Source of the DNA: Archilochus colubris
Taxonomy: Eukaryota > Chordata > Aves > Apodiformes > Trochilidae
Direction: 5' to 3'
Length of the DNA: 64,000 nucleotides
NCBI GenBank assembly: GCA_023079485.1
Contig: CM041115.1
Location: 40,682,305 to 40,746,304, forward strand
In this document: positions 1 to 12,737 of the stretch, piece after piece
Layout of the letters: the number at the start of each line of letters is the position of its first letter
Numbering within the stretch: the first letter of the stretch is position 1
Made by a program: the position numbers and the translations under genes
The notes under the pieces: generated by a model
The model's database searches: none
What the model was told of the DNA's origin: nothing
What the model saw: the letters and a program-made list of their open reading frames with translations, nothing else

Positions 1-505
1 GTTCAAAAGCCCCCAACAAAATAGAGACTTAGAGCTCTTGGAGCAAATCCAGAGGAGGGCCATAAAGATAACCAGGGAGCTGGAACACCTGTCCTGTGAA
101 GAGAGACTGAGAGAGAGTTGGGGTTCATCCTAGAGAAGCAAAGGCTCTAAGATGATCTTGTAGCAGCCTTCCAGTATCTAAATGGAAGAAGCTACAAGAA
201 GCTGTGGGTTTACTTCTTACAAGAGCATGGAGTAACAGGACAAGGGGCAATGACTTTAAACTTGAAGAGGGAAGATTTAGGTGAGATATGAGGAAGAAAT
301 TCTTCAGTGCCAGGGTGGTGAGACACTGGAACAGGTTGCCCAGAGCAGTTGTGAATTCCCCATCCCTGGAAGTGTTCAAGGCCAGGTTGGATGAGGTTTT
401 GGGAACCTGTTCTACTGGGATGTGTCCCTGCCCATGCAGGGGGTTCAAATTTAGATGATCTTTAAGATCCCTTCCAACTCAAACTATTCTATCATTCTAT
501 GATAC
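1..505 (+). mobile_element. CR1 LINE, 3' end, 5' side cut by window edge
   Basis: A 3' fragment of a CR1 non-LTR retrotransposon. From base 1 the plus strand reads as a decayed version of the CR1 ORF2 C-terminal region: a segment reading QIQRRAIKITRELEHLS near 46-93, then the AGAGACTGAGAGAGAGTTGG block at 102-121. A 'gacactggaacaggttgcccagag' type block follows at about 322-345. The 3' end has CCCTTCCAACTC at 470-481 and then degenerate ATTCTATG repeats (about 488-502), the hallmark of avian CR1 termini. The open frame on the opposite strand here is an antisense shadow. The element may extend leftward beyond the window. Confidence 0.9.
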
Positions 506-1154
506 TACCAATCCCAAATTGGAAAATAAAATTTGAAGTACACACTATATGCTTTTCTTCACATCCTGTAACAGAGTGTGTTCATTAAAGGAGAGAGCAG
601 ACATCACTAGCTTTGATACACAGACATGAAATACCACTCTGGAGTCTCATAGGATTTATTTGGAAAATAGTTTACTCTGCTGTCTCTATTTGCTGATTTC
701 CTTTCACTTTATTCATCCTATATCTTTTGCCGAAGTGAAGTTTGTGGATTCCCAACACTGCAAAGGTTTAGGTCTATATCCAAGATTCTAAGGGTATCCA
801 GCTGCTACTTAGCTTTCCAGGAGGGTGCATTTGCAGCCACTGACAACCAAAAGTTCAGTAAACAGTGTTAAATAATTCCTTAGCATGCAGCTTTCTTCAG
901 TTGCTTGAGTTACATCCCAGTTCTACTTGTAGACTTAATTGGTGAGTGTTCTCATTTTGCTGTTCTGGACTAGCAGATAAGTAGATATTTTAAAAAATTC
1001 TACAATGTGGTAGAGGTCTGTGGTTTTTTTGCTTGTTATAAAAGCAAGGTATGTGGAAGAACCTAACTAGACTTTTCCACTAGAATTGCATCCCAGCCAG
1101 CAGAGGTAGAAGTTGCTTCTGGCAACATTGCACATTTTGAAGGTACAGAGTAAT

Positions 1155-1290
1155 GAATGCAAAAAATGCAAAACAGAAACAAACAAAAGAGAAACTGAAA
1201 GACCAACCAAACCAACTAACCAACCAAGCAACAAAAAAAAGAAAAAAGCCAAAAAAACCAAACCAACCAAAAAAAATCAAAATAATTAAT
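1155..1290. repeat. A/C-rich low-complexity tract (AAAC/AACC units)
   Basis: About 135 bases almost devoid of T and G on the plus strand, with AACCAACC-type units around 1202-1228 and 1258-1270 and A7-A8 runs between. Open frames on both strands here (lysine/asparagine-rich on plus, phenylalanine/leucine-rich on minus) are products of composition, not genes. Confidence 0.8.
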
Positions 1291-3021
1291 TTTCATCTAA
1301 CAAAAATACCCATTTTAATCTTTAGCAGTTTTAAAAGAGCCGGGAAGGAAGGACTAGAAAACTAATTCACTTTTCTCTTGATTAACCTTTTATTGCATTT
1401 CCAGTGATCTTCACTTTATTTTCTCTTTTATTCAGTTCATTCTTTTCTTATTTTAACTGCCACAAAATCTTTTTATCTCATTTTGGGTAGGCTTTGAAAA
1501 ATGCAGTATAAAAAGTAATCAGGAACATTACAGGCCTACGTTTGTCAAATTAGTACTAAATTTATAAGATATTATCTGAGATAACCTGAGACAGTGAATT
1601 GTGCTTTGTATCATCATCAAGTCTGAGACTTCTTCTGGTGCTCAAATTATGTTCCTTATTTCCCTATTTTGTAATGACAGTATGTCTATTGAGTGATATC
1701 AAAGGGGGGGAGATAGCATTTTAAATTCTCCAAAAGAATACTGGTAAGGACGGATAGTTCTCTTTATATACAAAATAGCTTTCCCACTCTGTTCACCAGC
1801 TCCAGACTCAGTAAGCACACCCTGATAGACTTGGAAATGATGAGGGTAGCAGGGAACAAAATTACTGTTTGATGCCTTCATCAGCTTATTCCCAAGAGCC
1901 TACGAATAGCAATTGTGCTTTTCTTTCTTTGCAGAGTTCTGTGAGATTAATTTTCCATGTCTTTCTATTACTTTTTGCCTGCAAAGCCTCTGCATCTGGA
2001 ACAAGAGAAAGATCCCCTCATTTTATTCCTTCACCTTAAGCAGGACTTCAACCTAAGTGCATGTGAGGAGAAGTGTGCTAGTAATAAAAGAAGGAAATAG
2101 TAAGGGTCACCTGGGGCTGTGAGAGACAGTCCAGATGAAATTCAAGCAGAGAACAGCAGTGATGATTTTTGAGAATATTGTTTTATGGGACTTCTGAAAT
2201 GCACAGCCTGATCTGGGCTTTGGTGAAAAATACCAAGAATCCTAGGTCAGAGCTGCAGTGATTCTAAATATATATATTAAGGGATTGCTGTTGCCTTGAC
2301 TTTTCTCCCTGCCAAATAAAGTTTTTGACCCATGTTTCATAAAGAAACATAAACCTTCCTAAAAGTTATCAATATTTCTGATATCTTTTAAAGTAAATTC
2401 AAGAAAATGTATATTTTAGGTTCATATGGTTCTAATTATCTATCAAAATAGTTTCAATATAGAAAAAACTGGCAGAGAAAGTAGGAAAAAACTGAGAACA
2501 GTGCAAGCTCCAAAAACATTCCCAGAAGACAATATTTTCAACAAAAGAAAAATTAACATGGGAGAATTAAAGGCACAGACTACAGGCACAGCCTTTCTAG
2601 GCTCTGTTATCAGTTGTCTTAGGATCTAAGTTCTTTTGGACACTCATTTTATTTATAAGCATGAGAACGATTGACAGCTTTAAAGAGAGCTATGTCATAT
2701 TCTTGGCAAAGAGTTGAAGCTGCAGTTCTTGGGTGGTGTCAAGGAGGGAGGGAGAGGAACACAATCCTGAAAAGACCTCAGTACTGCAAATATTCCAATC
2801 ACGGCCAGCTTCCCTAAGCATTTTTGTTATGTCTGTATCCTGCCTTTTTAAAAAATACATAGTTTTCAAAGGCTACACATATGCACTGTTGTATAGAATG
2901 TCTAGATCACTGTGCTGTGCTTAGAAGAGTTTATATGCTTTACTCTGCCACAGATTGTGGTAATTCTCCCTCATGTTACAAGACATTTCCTTTATTTTTT
3001 AATAGAACAGATTTGTTTCCT

Positions 3022-3058
3022 TCTCTCTCTCTCTCTTTTTTTTTTTTTTTTTTTTTTT
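3022..3058. repeat. (CT)n followed by T23
   Basis: A CT dinucleotide run at about 3022-3035 passes directly into 23 consecutive T (3036-3058). Read on the minus strand this is a long poly(A) followed by (AG)n. That would fit an old retrotransposon tail that later grew a microsatellite, but no element body is recognised beside it. Confidence 0.85.
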
Positions 3059-5041
3059 GTGATCATGTCACAGTTAACCCAATTCCACATATAAAACAGT
3101 CAAACAGATATGACACTGTGTTCGTACCCATATACTTAGGGACTACACTGTCTCTTGTTATTGGCAAAATTTTCATTAGAGGAGGACTCCAGCCCTGTTT
3201 TACTGTGAGGGTAAACTGATGGCTTTCCAAATGCAGTTCAATTTAGGACGTAATGCTAACAGACAGCAAGCACTGAAAACAGACACAGAGAAAGAACCTA
3301 ATCTCAGCACAGATAAGTTTAAAATAATAATATAATAAAAAGAGCAAATAACATTTTGCAGACATCTAACACATGGTAGTTTACCCTGGCATGAACCTTG
3401 GTCTAATGATGAAATTATGTTTGGCACTGCACTCAGCGACAACGGCTGTGCTGTAGCCTGTGGTTTATACATTTGCTTAGTGCTTTACTTGGGAGAAAGA
3501 ATTTAAAACAGAGTCAATACAGAAAAAATAAATGAGTGGGTTTAAGTTTACTGTAATGTAAATACGCATACACATTGCTGCAGATGTTAATCATTGGCAA
3601 GTGCTGCCACATAATTATACTGTGAGCTTCTTAATAGTATAATGACCTTAAATAGCAATAAAAATGGAGCCATAAGAAGCTCTCAAGGAGTGAAAAAGTT
3701 TGGGAAGACAGAAAGATTGTTAGATATTTTATTTTGGGGAGGATTTTCTTTGGGGAAAAACACATACATTGGAGAACATCAGGATGAAAATAATACCTGA
3801 GTTTAGTAAAGCTGAATCAGCTCTAATCCATGGGTAGTCTGCAAAATAAAAGGATCTGCTTTATTTACGTATTCATTCTTTCAGCTTTTTAATAGTATAT
3901 TATAGTATTAAAGGAAAAAAAAAAAAAGGTACCGGTTTAATTCAATTTGGGTTATTTTTTAATGCTGGTGTACTTTTAAGTGGAACTGTGACAACAGTGC
4001 TGTTCATATACTGTGTCAATTAGTCTTAAAGTAAATAAGAAAACACTTTATATTTATTGTAAATGTCATAGTGATTTAAGGCTTATTGTAGAAATCTTTG
4101 GGGATGAGAGGCAAGGTAGTCAGTGAAGAGTCAAAGATATTTTGTCCTAAAAAAATTCAACTATAAACTACAAACCCAACTTGTTAAGGATGAATTTCAG
4201 CAAAAATGAGGAAATGAGATAGCCACATTGATGCTTATTTTAATCTTAAAATCTGTAAAAATAATGTCTATTCTCTTCTAGATTTGACATGCCATCAGCT
4301 ACCCGAGCAAATAAATAGTAATAAAAAAAAGTCTCCTCCTCTTCCCACCTGAAACAGTGTAATCCACTTGGATTTCATTTCAGCATACCCCCCATTATGA
4401 ATTGTTTCCACAGCCCCATCTGTACCTCCTGCTGAGGCACTTTTAAGCACAGGAAACCTGCTTTATGTTTGGGCCTCCTTTCAGTGGATTAATGGGATTC
4501 TTGCTGATTTCATTGGAAAACCTTTCTCCTGCCAAAGGATGGGATGAGCAGGCAGGTAGCAGTAGGGTGGGCACAGTTCCTGCCTGGAGTCAGTCTTTGA
4601 CAGTGAAGCTCCCATCCCTGGATATCCTCTGGCTACAGGGGAGGGGACCAGAGCTGTCCTCCCTGGCTGTCTGAGTGGGGAAACTGGGGGCCCCACAGTT
4701 TTGATCCACTGCAGCTGCTGGAAATGCCCATGATGGTTGAACATGGGAATGAAATGCAAGTGAATTTTTGTGATGCAAAACTACAAAAAAGATGACTTTG
4801 GCTGAACTGCTTAAATCATCAGTTTGTCTTGGGATAACTCATGTCTCTCCTCCCAGCTTTCTCTGCTCTGATTCTGTGCCAAGCCAGAGGATGTCAGTCC
4901 TAATTTTGCCAAGATCATCTGGCTAAGCCTTCTCTGCCTCTTATTTCTTGGAATTATTCCTGAACTGACCTGTGAGCAGGGCTGTACCAATTTTGACTTT
5001 ATATTCTTTGAAAACTCACACAGGGATACATGGAATTTGAA

Positions 5042-6118
5042 GATCATTTACCTGGACATGACCAAAGCCTTTGACACAGTCCCACATAACATCCTGGTCT
5101 CCAAGCTGGTAAAACACGGGTTTGATGGATGGACCATTGGTGAAATAAAAACTGCTTGATGGCCACACCTAAAGAGTGGCTGTCAATGGGTCCATGGCCA
5201 GGTGGAGGCCAACGACAAGTGGAGTCCCCCAAGGATCAGTGCCAAGATGGTCCTGTTTAACATCTTTGTTGGCAACGTGGTATTGAGTACACCCTCAGCA
5301 AGTTTGCTGATGACCCCAAGCTGTGTGGTGCTGCTGACACACTGGAGGGAAGGGATGCCATACAGAGAGACCTTCACAGGTTGGAGAGGTGGGGCCATGC
5401 CAACCTCATGAAGTTCAAAAAGACCCAGTGCAAAGTCTTGCATCAGGGTTGAGGCAAACCCAAGCACCAATATAGGTTGAGCAGTGAGTGGCTTGAGAAC
5501 AGCAGTCCTGAGGAAAAGGATTTGGAAGTGCTGGTGGATGAGAAGTTCAACATGAGCCATCAGTGTACACTTGCAGCTCAGAAAGATAACCACATCCTTG
5601 GCTGCATCAAGAGAAGCATGGCCAGCAGGTCAAGGGAAGTGATTCTCTCCCCCTGCTCTGCTTTTGTGAGACCCCACCTGGAGTACTGAATCCAGTTCTG
5701 GAGCCCCTTTTACAGCAGGGACATGGATGTGCTGCAGCATTTCCAAAGAAGGGACATGAGGATGATCGGGAGGGAGGGGGCTGGGGCACCTCTCCAATGA
5801 AGACAGACTGAGAGAGTTGGGGTTATTTGGTCTGGAGAGGAGAAGGCTCTGAGGAGACCTTATTGTAGCCTTCCAGTATCTTAAGAGGGCCTACAAGAAA
5901 GCTGGTGAAGGATTTTTTAGGATGTTGTATAGTGATAAGACTCTAGGGGGAAGGGATACAAACTGGAGGAGAATATATTTAGCTTGGAAGTTAGGAAGAA
6001 GTTCTTCACCATGAGGGTGGTGAGACACTGGCACAGGTTGCCCAGAGAGGTGTTGGAAGCCTCATCCCTGGAAGTTTTTAAGGCCAGGCTGGATGGGGCT
6101 CTGAACAACCTGATCTAG
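5042..6118 (+). pseudogene. CR1 ORF2 remnant (reverse transcriptase and C-terminal domain), broken
   Basis: Remnant of CR1 ORF2, whose full product is an endonuclease-reverse transcriptase carrying out target-primed reverse transcription. Seen: [11 protein letters not shown] at 5049 in frame 3, then a shift to frame 1 before 5158. In that frame a premature TAA lies at 5170-5172, where the family usually has CAA. The PQGS region follows, and a shift back to frame 3 comes just before VLFNIFVGN (from 5250). A deletion near 5278-5283 then moves it to frame 2, which carries FADD (5303-5314), SSPEEKDLEVLVDEKFNMS and RPHLEY. A second premature stop, TGA at 5687-5689, follows HLEY. The native stop after ALNNLI is still visible at 6116-6118. 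With at least three shifts and two stops it is clearly non-functional, although the FADD catalytic motif happens to survive. Confidence 0.9.
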
Positions 6119-6208
6119 TGGGAGGAGTCCCCGCCCATTGCTGGGGGGATGTAACTAGATGATCTTAAATGTCCCTTCCAGCCCTGAAAATACTATGATT
6201 CTATGAAT
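5042..6208 (+). mobile_element. CR1 LINE, 5'-truncated, RT to 3' tail
   Basis: A 5'-truncated CR1 copy of about 1.17 kb. It enters at the RT palm ([20 protein letters not shown], from 5049) and runs through the FADD catalytic motif (5303-5314) and the C-terminal domain to the ORF2 stop (TAG, 6116-6118). A short 3' UTR follows, with CCCTTCCAGCCC (about 6172-6183) and an ATTCTATG terminus (about 6198-6206). No CR1 5' part is recognised upstream, which fits incomplete reverse transcription on insertion. Same strand as the CR1 copies at 1-505 and 10575-10845. Confidence 0.93.
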
Positions 6209-9200
6209 ACAAAAACGGGTGTAATCCAGCTCTTGAAGTCTGAAAGCAAAATTTGCCTTTTTTTTCTGTTACTGTGTTTCTCCAGTTTAAAATGTTCAGG
6301 GCACAAATCATACATTCAACAAAATTTTTTTTTCTAGATTAAATTGTCCTTTTAGAAAAACCTACTTATATAAAAATCACATTGCCTCTAAGGTTCCCTC
6401 TTTTTTTTTTTTTTTTTTTTTTCAACATTGAACATTTCATTCTGGAAAACTGCAGAGTGTAGTTATGATGAAGAGTATGGCAATGAAATTTTCACACTGT
6501 GTCAAGACCTACTTCAAGCTGGAAAAGTCTGAAAAGGATTGGAAAATTGGGAGTGCGTTGTCAGAACTGACAAGGAGAAATAAATCGAAATGAGTATAAC
6601 TTGTTTAACAGCTACTGGACTATACTCAGTAACAAGAACAGCAGAAGATAACTACTTATTTTTAAAGCTTAATGTTTTTTAAAACATACTTTGTTAAGCA
6701 CTTCAGAAAGATGGAAGACTTCTAAAGCTCCTGTAATGGAAACTTCCACAAAAATTGTTTTCATAATTTTTAATCTTTGTCTTTAGATTTTTTTACACCC
6801 AGGATGAATTTGCTGCCCTGATAATTTATATTTATCTTTATGCTTCTACTCACTTTTAAGAAAGATGTAAGTTTTAAAATGCTTGGCAGAATACTGGTCA
6901 ATTTCTCCCTCTTTTGGTGCCATATAAATTATATATGTAGTATGATTCACAGTACAAGCATAGCTTTCAGGAAGCTGCACTGCATGATGGAATGAATTGC
7001 CCTAAGGATTTTTAGTTTTTTTCACAAACAGAATAGCAGGACTCATCATCAGATTAGGCCTTACCAGCTCATTTATTGCCACAAATACTAATATGTTTCT
7101 CAGGCTTACAAAGAACAGAAAGATCTGTTCAGGATCTAAGAAACATGCCTTCCTCTTCATTAAATATTCTCATTTTAAGACTATTGGATCAGTTTCTACT
7201 GAACATTAAGCAATGTTGTCACTGGGTAGTACAAATGTATGGTACCATACAAGTTTTCATGTACATAGTGGACTTCACTCTCTCTTTGCTCTTCTTTTCC
7301 CTCCAAAATATAAACTTTCTGGATTTTTCTTTCTGAAATTATGAAATTTAAAGAGATATGCCTAGTTTAAAGGTATAAGCCAGTGTGCTCTGCCCTGACA
7401 ATGCCAGTGTTAAATTATATCAGTATTTATACGGCACACAGAATTACAGTATTATAGCCATGGGGGAAATGTTTGCTTCCAAAACAAAACACCTGTTTCC
7501 AGATCTTGCAAAAAAAGGTTTAAATTTAGACATCAAAGTCCACTGAGAAAAATACAGATTTTCAATCTTTCCTCTCTGGAGTATACTGTCCCTATTGCAA
7601 TATCTCTTAAGCAGTCATAATTTCTCTGTGGAGAAAGAAAAGCATTCAAAGCAGCAAGCAATGCTTTTCAAGGTAGAGGCCATGACTTTTTATGCTTACC
7701 CTACATCCGTTGCAGTATCTGTTATACCTTCTGTATAGGACTGTAGTACACATATTAAGTGATTAAATTATATACAAAGAGTAAAATGCCATGGAAGCTT
7801 GAACTTATGCTTGAGGGAAGGCAGGAGGATTCCCCTTCCCTCTAAATGCTCCATGCCCTACAGAAGAGGTTTTTTTCTATTAGCTAAAGATGGGTTTCCT
7901 ATATGTGCATTCCTTTTCTTGTGTGAACAAAAATTTACAGTGACAGTTTCAAAGAAAATAAAACTCCGCCTGACCATTTATTAAAAGTAATTGAGAGAAA
8001 ATGAGATGCTCTTGTTCCATCCACCCAGAGATCAGTTTCTGTTTTTCAAGTGAGAAGCTATATCATTTCCCGAGACCATCCTCATTTTCTATTTGGTAGC
8101 ATTTGTTGAATCAGTAGTAATTATCACCTTGAGACAGCATGAATTTAAAAAATGCAACTAGTAAATTCAGTACTAGAAGTAGAAATTTTGTACCGTTGAC
8201 TGCTTGGTAACAGGTACAGAAAACATCCACAGCTTATGAAGAGAGAAGTGAGCAGAAATCTTGCTAGACAAAATTTCTACCAATTCTACCAATTTCAACC
8301 AATTCTATCTGTTGAATTTTAGTTCTTTTTTTTTGTTGTTGTTTTTTTACAGTTTACAAAGTTGCAGGGTGTCCTTTAATGTATGTCTGTATTGCAGTTT
8401 ATGCCTAAGTTATGAAGGCATTTTTCTTACAAGAATAGAATTTCTAGTCCTCTGTATTGAGATTTTGCAAAGGTTTCCTCTTTGTGACAGCCTGCCATAT
8501 CTAGGAAAATTGTGACTACAATGTGTTTGCACACTATTGACTTTTGGGAAAAGCACACCACTTCCATTGGAGTGAAGAATCTAACTCTTGGTGGTATTAG
8601 ACTGTGTATTATTTATCCCACAAATATTTAGATAGCCATCTGAAACTGAATACGTTGCCTTTTTACTACCTTGCTGTGGAGAAGGGGCATGAGAACATAT
8701 TGTAGTCAAGAAGACTAAGACCAGTAAAGAAAGTATGTTCATCAGTGTTTTTTATTCTCCATTTAGAATATAATCAAGGAATGAATTTGGCAGGAGATAA
8801 ATGTGTATCAGCTACATAAGCCTCAATTTAAAAGTACAAAAAATTCACTATAAATTGAACTTTTCTGAGCAAAAGAGTAATTTTTTCTGTTCTATACACA
8901 AATTTAGTGTTTAAAATGTCAGTCAGAAAATGTTCCAAACAATGTAAACAACATTAAATGGAGCAATTAAAAAAAAAGCACTGAATTAATTTTCACTTGA
9001 CAGGGTGTGGGTGAGCAGAAGTAAACCTGCCGTCTGGTCTTTGTTGCAAGACTTGCTTCCTTTCTGGTTCAGGTTTATCACTGCAAATTATTGAACACAT
9101 TTTAAAATGGCAGTTATAAAATGAGTAACACATCTTATTGGCAATCCTGTAATTGTGGGGCAGTGTGTAAGATTTTTGGTATCACAGAGAAAATGGCTGA

Positions 9201-10574
9201 ATGAGAGGAAGTAGCACTATCTTATTTTCTTGATATGTCTCCAGACCTACTTCATCGTGCAAGTGAAGTCATGATGAAGATATTTCAGTATGAATTAGGA
9301 GCTGTCACAAAAGGAAAACATAAACGTAACTTAAGAGAACTTCCTCTAATAAAAAGCTGTAAATTCTCCAAGCCATTGGAATCACAACAATCTAGAAGAT
9401 AAACTGTATACTATATATTTATTCTCCACAATCACTTATCCCATGATGGTGCAACCATGTCATTGAGCTGACATGCCAAGTTCTGCAGAAATATGATGTA
9501 GTTGGTGACGACAAGCAGTACAGCAATACAGTTTATGTAGATACTCCAGGAGGAATAGTATCATAAATGCACTTGTATCTGTTAACTACTATGAAATAGC
9601 ACATTTGTCCTTTTCTGGGAATCATGTTTTTAGAAGACCTCATGACAACACATCAGCACAGATTTTTATTGAGAATTTTTCTCCTACATAAATTCTGGGA
9701 AGTCTGAAATGGGAAGCTAAACTGAGCAAAGGCAGATTAGGTCATCTGCATTTGGCAAGATGAGCTGGAGAACAAACATGGCTCAGCTATGACAGCCCTT
9801 GGCTGAAAATTTTCACTGCAGTCAGTGTGAAGTGCTAATACATCTTGTAAGTTATATCATGGTCCTTCTGGTTGTGACAGACTTGTGACACAGGACCAAT
9901 GTTAGCATTTGGATAAGCAAACATAAACCATTTTAGGAAGGAGAAAATCTGTAGCCCATTCAATCCTGCCTTCTCTGATGTAACATTTTCTAAAATATTC
10001 CTGGCCTCTAGAAAAGAGAGTTTGAGATTAATTTCAAAGTGCTGGTGTGTGGGCATTCCTTTCCTAGTATTCCACTCTTGCAGATAAAATGTCTGCATTA
10101 TCCACTCTTTCATTTAATGTTCCACTAGAAATTTAAGATTTTATTTACTTCCTTGCTGCCATTTGAAAATCTCAAGCACATATTATAAAATTCCCTACTA
10201 TTCTATATATTCTACTCCAAATCTAAATGCTGAGCTGCCAATAGCTGAGTTTAAATAGACTTCTATTAAAAATGGACTAAAGAAATGTATTCTCTCTATG
10301 AAAGGACCTCGTACAAAATATGTGGTGGTGGTTTTACAACCCACCAGTTCCACAGATATTCAAAATCTGGGTTTGATCTCATTGACAGTTACCTAACACT
10401 GCAGAAAATGTCTGCATTAAAATAGATTTGTGAGAGATGACCTTCATTTTTTGTCCTTGGCCTCACAGACAGGCCGCACATATGTGCAGACTCACAGACT
10501 TGCAAATATCTTAAATTAATAAATAAATAAATAGCAAAAGATACTTTTCTGGCCAGGAACTAGGACAGACATGT
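6209..10574. other. Unassigned AT-rich sequence, no gene seen
   Basis: No gene or transposon recognised. It contains T22 (6401-6422), a short imperfect tandem of a TTCTACCAA-like unit (about 8275-8306) and a (TAAA)4-like run (10518-10533). Open frames stay under about 95 codons and show no domain signature. Confidence 0.5.
6401..6422. repeat. Poly(T) run, T22
   Basis: Twenty-two consecutive T on the plus strand. It may mark the tail of a minus-strand retro-insertion, but no body is recognised to its left or right. Confidence 0.9.
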
Positions 10575-10845
10575 ATGACTTCCTGGGCATCACTTGCACA
10601 GGTACCACCTCCTGAGGTTTCCATTGGACTCAAGAGGAAAATTTTTCACTCTGAGAACAGTCAAACATTTGAATGGTCTACCAGGGGAAAAATAGTGGAT
10701 TCCCCCACTCTGGGAAAGTTTGAAGTCTCAGTTTTCCAGGATGTTGAGACAACTCATATAAACTATAGTACTAGAAGTGTTGGACCAGGTGATCCTTGAG
10801 GTCCCTTCCAACCTGATATTCTGTGATTCTGTGATTCTGTCTGTT
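10575..10845 (+). mobile_element. Old CR1 LINE, 3' end only
   Basis: A short diverged CR1 3' end. The block with TTTTTCACTCTGAGAACAGTC (10640-10660) matches the 'RKNFF..RVV..W' coding region of CR1 in degraded form. It is followed by TGGACCAGGTGATCCTTGAG (10781-10800), GTCCCTTCCAACCTGATATT (10801-10820) and an ATTCTGTGATTCTGTGATTC tail (10818-10837). The left boundary is uncertain by several tens of bases. The divergence and the different 3' UTR suggest an older subfamily than the copies at 1-505 and 5042-6208. Confidence 0.85.
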
Positions 10846-12737
10846 CATTAAACTTTGCATCTGACTTCAGTTTGGATAAAAGTCAAGGTGTTTTCCCAAC
10901 CTGACTGAGTCTCTCTTGGCTGGCTAGAGGAAACAAGGGGAAGGCAGACAAGAAAACATGAAAAGAGAGCCTTTGAGATGCAACAATAAATACCATTTAT
11001 TGTCTTTCTTGATCCATTCCTCTGTCTCTCTATGTTTGGAAATTTCCAGAGCTCTGGCACTTCTCATGTTCTTTTTGAATATGCAGATATGCCTAGAAAC
11101 GTGTTCTAGCAGAACAGGATCAGCCTTGGTCACGGATGCCTAGAATTAATTTTTAAGTCATCTCATACTTTAATACCTTTCCTCCGATACACTTCCAGTC
11201 ACTTTGAAAGCTCAAGGTGTCTTCTGTTCCTAAGTTTCTCAGCTGGACACTGACTCAGCCATCAGTACTGCTTTGAGATCCAAAGTTTCAGTTCATCCCA
11301 CTTCCATCTCCCAGTGCTATACCTAGAGTAGCACACTATGCTGGCTATCTCCTGACCAGATACAGCAGATAGGTTCACACTAACCTTCAGTGATTCTTGC
11401 CATTCTGATCACATAAATATGGATTGTAATACACTGGTCAAAGTAAGACATGGAAAAAGGAGCATATTTCCATTAAATGCTTCAGTGGTTGGCTGTCAGG
11501 GATAGGCACAGAAGAATGGAGCTCTTGCACAGTCTCTATTCACTGAATGCGGCATTAATCAAATGTCCTGAATATTACATGATTTGCGGTTAACTTGCAA
11601 GTCAGATTATGAAGAAAGCAATTATACAAAAACACATTTCTTCTGCAAATTGCAAAGGAAGGTACATAATTAAAAGGTGGCAAGGAGGCACTGGTTAAAT
11701 CTTGGCAGAGCACAGGCTGCATTGGAAATATTTAGCCAAAAGACTTATTGCTTCAAAATTGTTACAGGACTATCACTTTCCTCTCCAGTGCTTGTTCTGT
11801 AGAAATAACTATGTGTTGCTTAAGTAGTAGTAGTAATTTTTAAAAACTTGAATAGGCAACATCATAATCTGTCTATTAAAAAAAAAAAGGTGGTACATTC
11901 ACCACCAATTTTATCCTGCGTGCATAGTTTAAGCATAGGTAAGCCCCATTAAGAGCTGGGGCTGTTTTGCATAAATAGGATGACAGCTAAACACAGTCAG
12001 GTGTTTTTATTGCCAGTTTAACTGGTGTTAAATTATCGGATGTTTAACTGAGCCTAAAGCAATTCAGAGGCCAATCCACAAAAGCCTTGGCTCCAGAATA
12101 TTCTAATATAAATTAAAAACTCAGTTCTAAGCTTCTGCTCAACTCATTGCTTTGTAGCAGGCAAAAATGAGCGGAGTCTTAGGTATGTGGTCTTTGAACC
12201 TTTCCATGGAGACTATGGATGTGCAGTCCAGTTGAAAAGCATCCTGCAAGATTCACACCCCTAATTTCTAATAATTATAACGAATTGAAATGTTTGACCC
12301 AGGGCTTTCAGCACACAAAATATTCCTTCTGAAGTTGTCATAACTGCTATATTCATTCACTCCCACTCACAAATCAACAATTACTCCATGTAAATAAAAT
12401 GCTGCAACTCTAAATTTGCTGCCATCCTTAAAAAGACCTGCTGTGCAGTTATTTACCAGTGAATGTGTTATTTCTTTGGGGTTTTTCCACAACATTAGGT
12501 CTGAATTATTCAGAAGGCCTGATTTCATACACTTATTGTTTATGTTAGTGAGGAGGTAGCATGCTGCAACACCAATAGAGCCGAGCACTTTGCTTGCAGA
12601 GCTCTGTGCTGTGCCTGACAGCAGCTGTTGTGCTTTCTGGTTAGTGGAGCAGGCAGTGGGGGCCAATAATGGTGGGATCAGTTATGGAAGCAGCTGTTTT
12701 GCCCAACCACTGTGCTATAGGAAATGTGATGCAGGGG
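10846..12737. other. Unassigned sequence, no gene seen
   Basis: Nothing recognisable apart from scattered short A/T runs (for example an A-run near 11879-11888). Open frames stay under 100 codons without domain signatures. The segment 12590-12737 supplies the start codon for long pseudo-open frames that continue into the pyrimidine block, but it has no coding character of its own. Confidence 0.45.

Larger units (their letters stand above)
506..5041. other. Unassigned AT-rich sequence, no gene seen
   Basis: No coding region, RNA gene or recognisable transposon was identified. It holds an A/C-rich low-complexity tract (1155-1290), a (CT)n-poly(T) tract (3022-3058) and an A13 run (3915-3927). 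Short open frames (up to about 112 codons) have no domain signature, and several owe their length to the low-complexity tracts. Old, highly diverged repeats could be present and unrecognised by eye. Confidence 0.5.

Noticed and set aside
125..448. 107-codon minus-strand open frame
   Set aside because: Antisense shadow of the CR1 3' end on the plus strand. Similar shadows at 5183-5593, 5917-6108 and 54691-54909 were dismissed for the same reason.
1067..1365. Phenylalanine/leucine-rich minus-strand frames and a lysine-rich plus-strand frame that could pass as small membrane or nuclear proteins
   Set aside because: All are translations of the A/C-rich low-complexity tract. The same artefact recurs at 34529-34946, 39461-39857 and 54074-54387.
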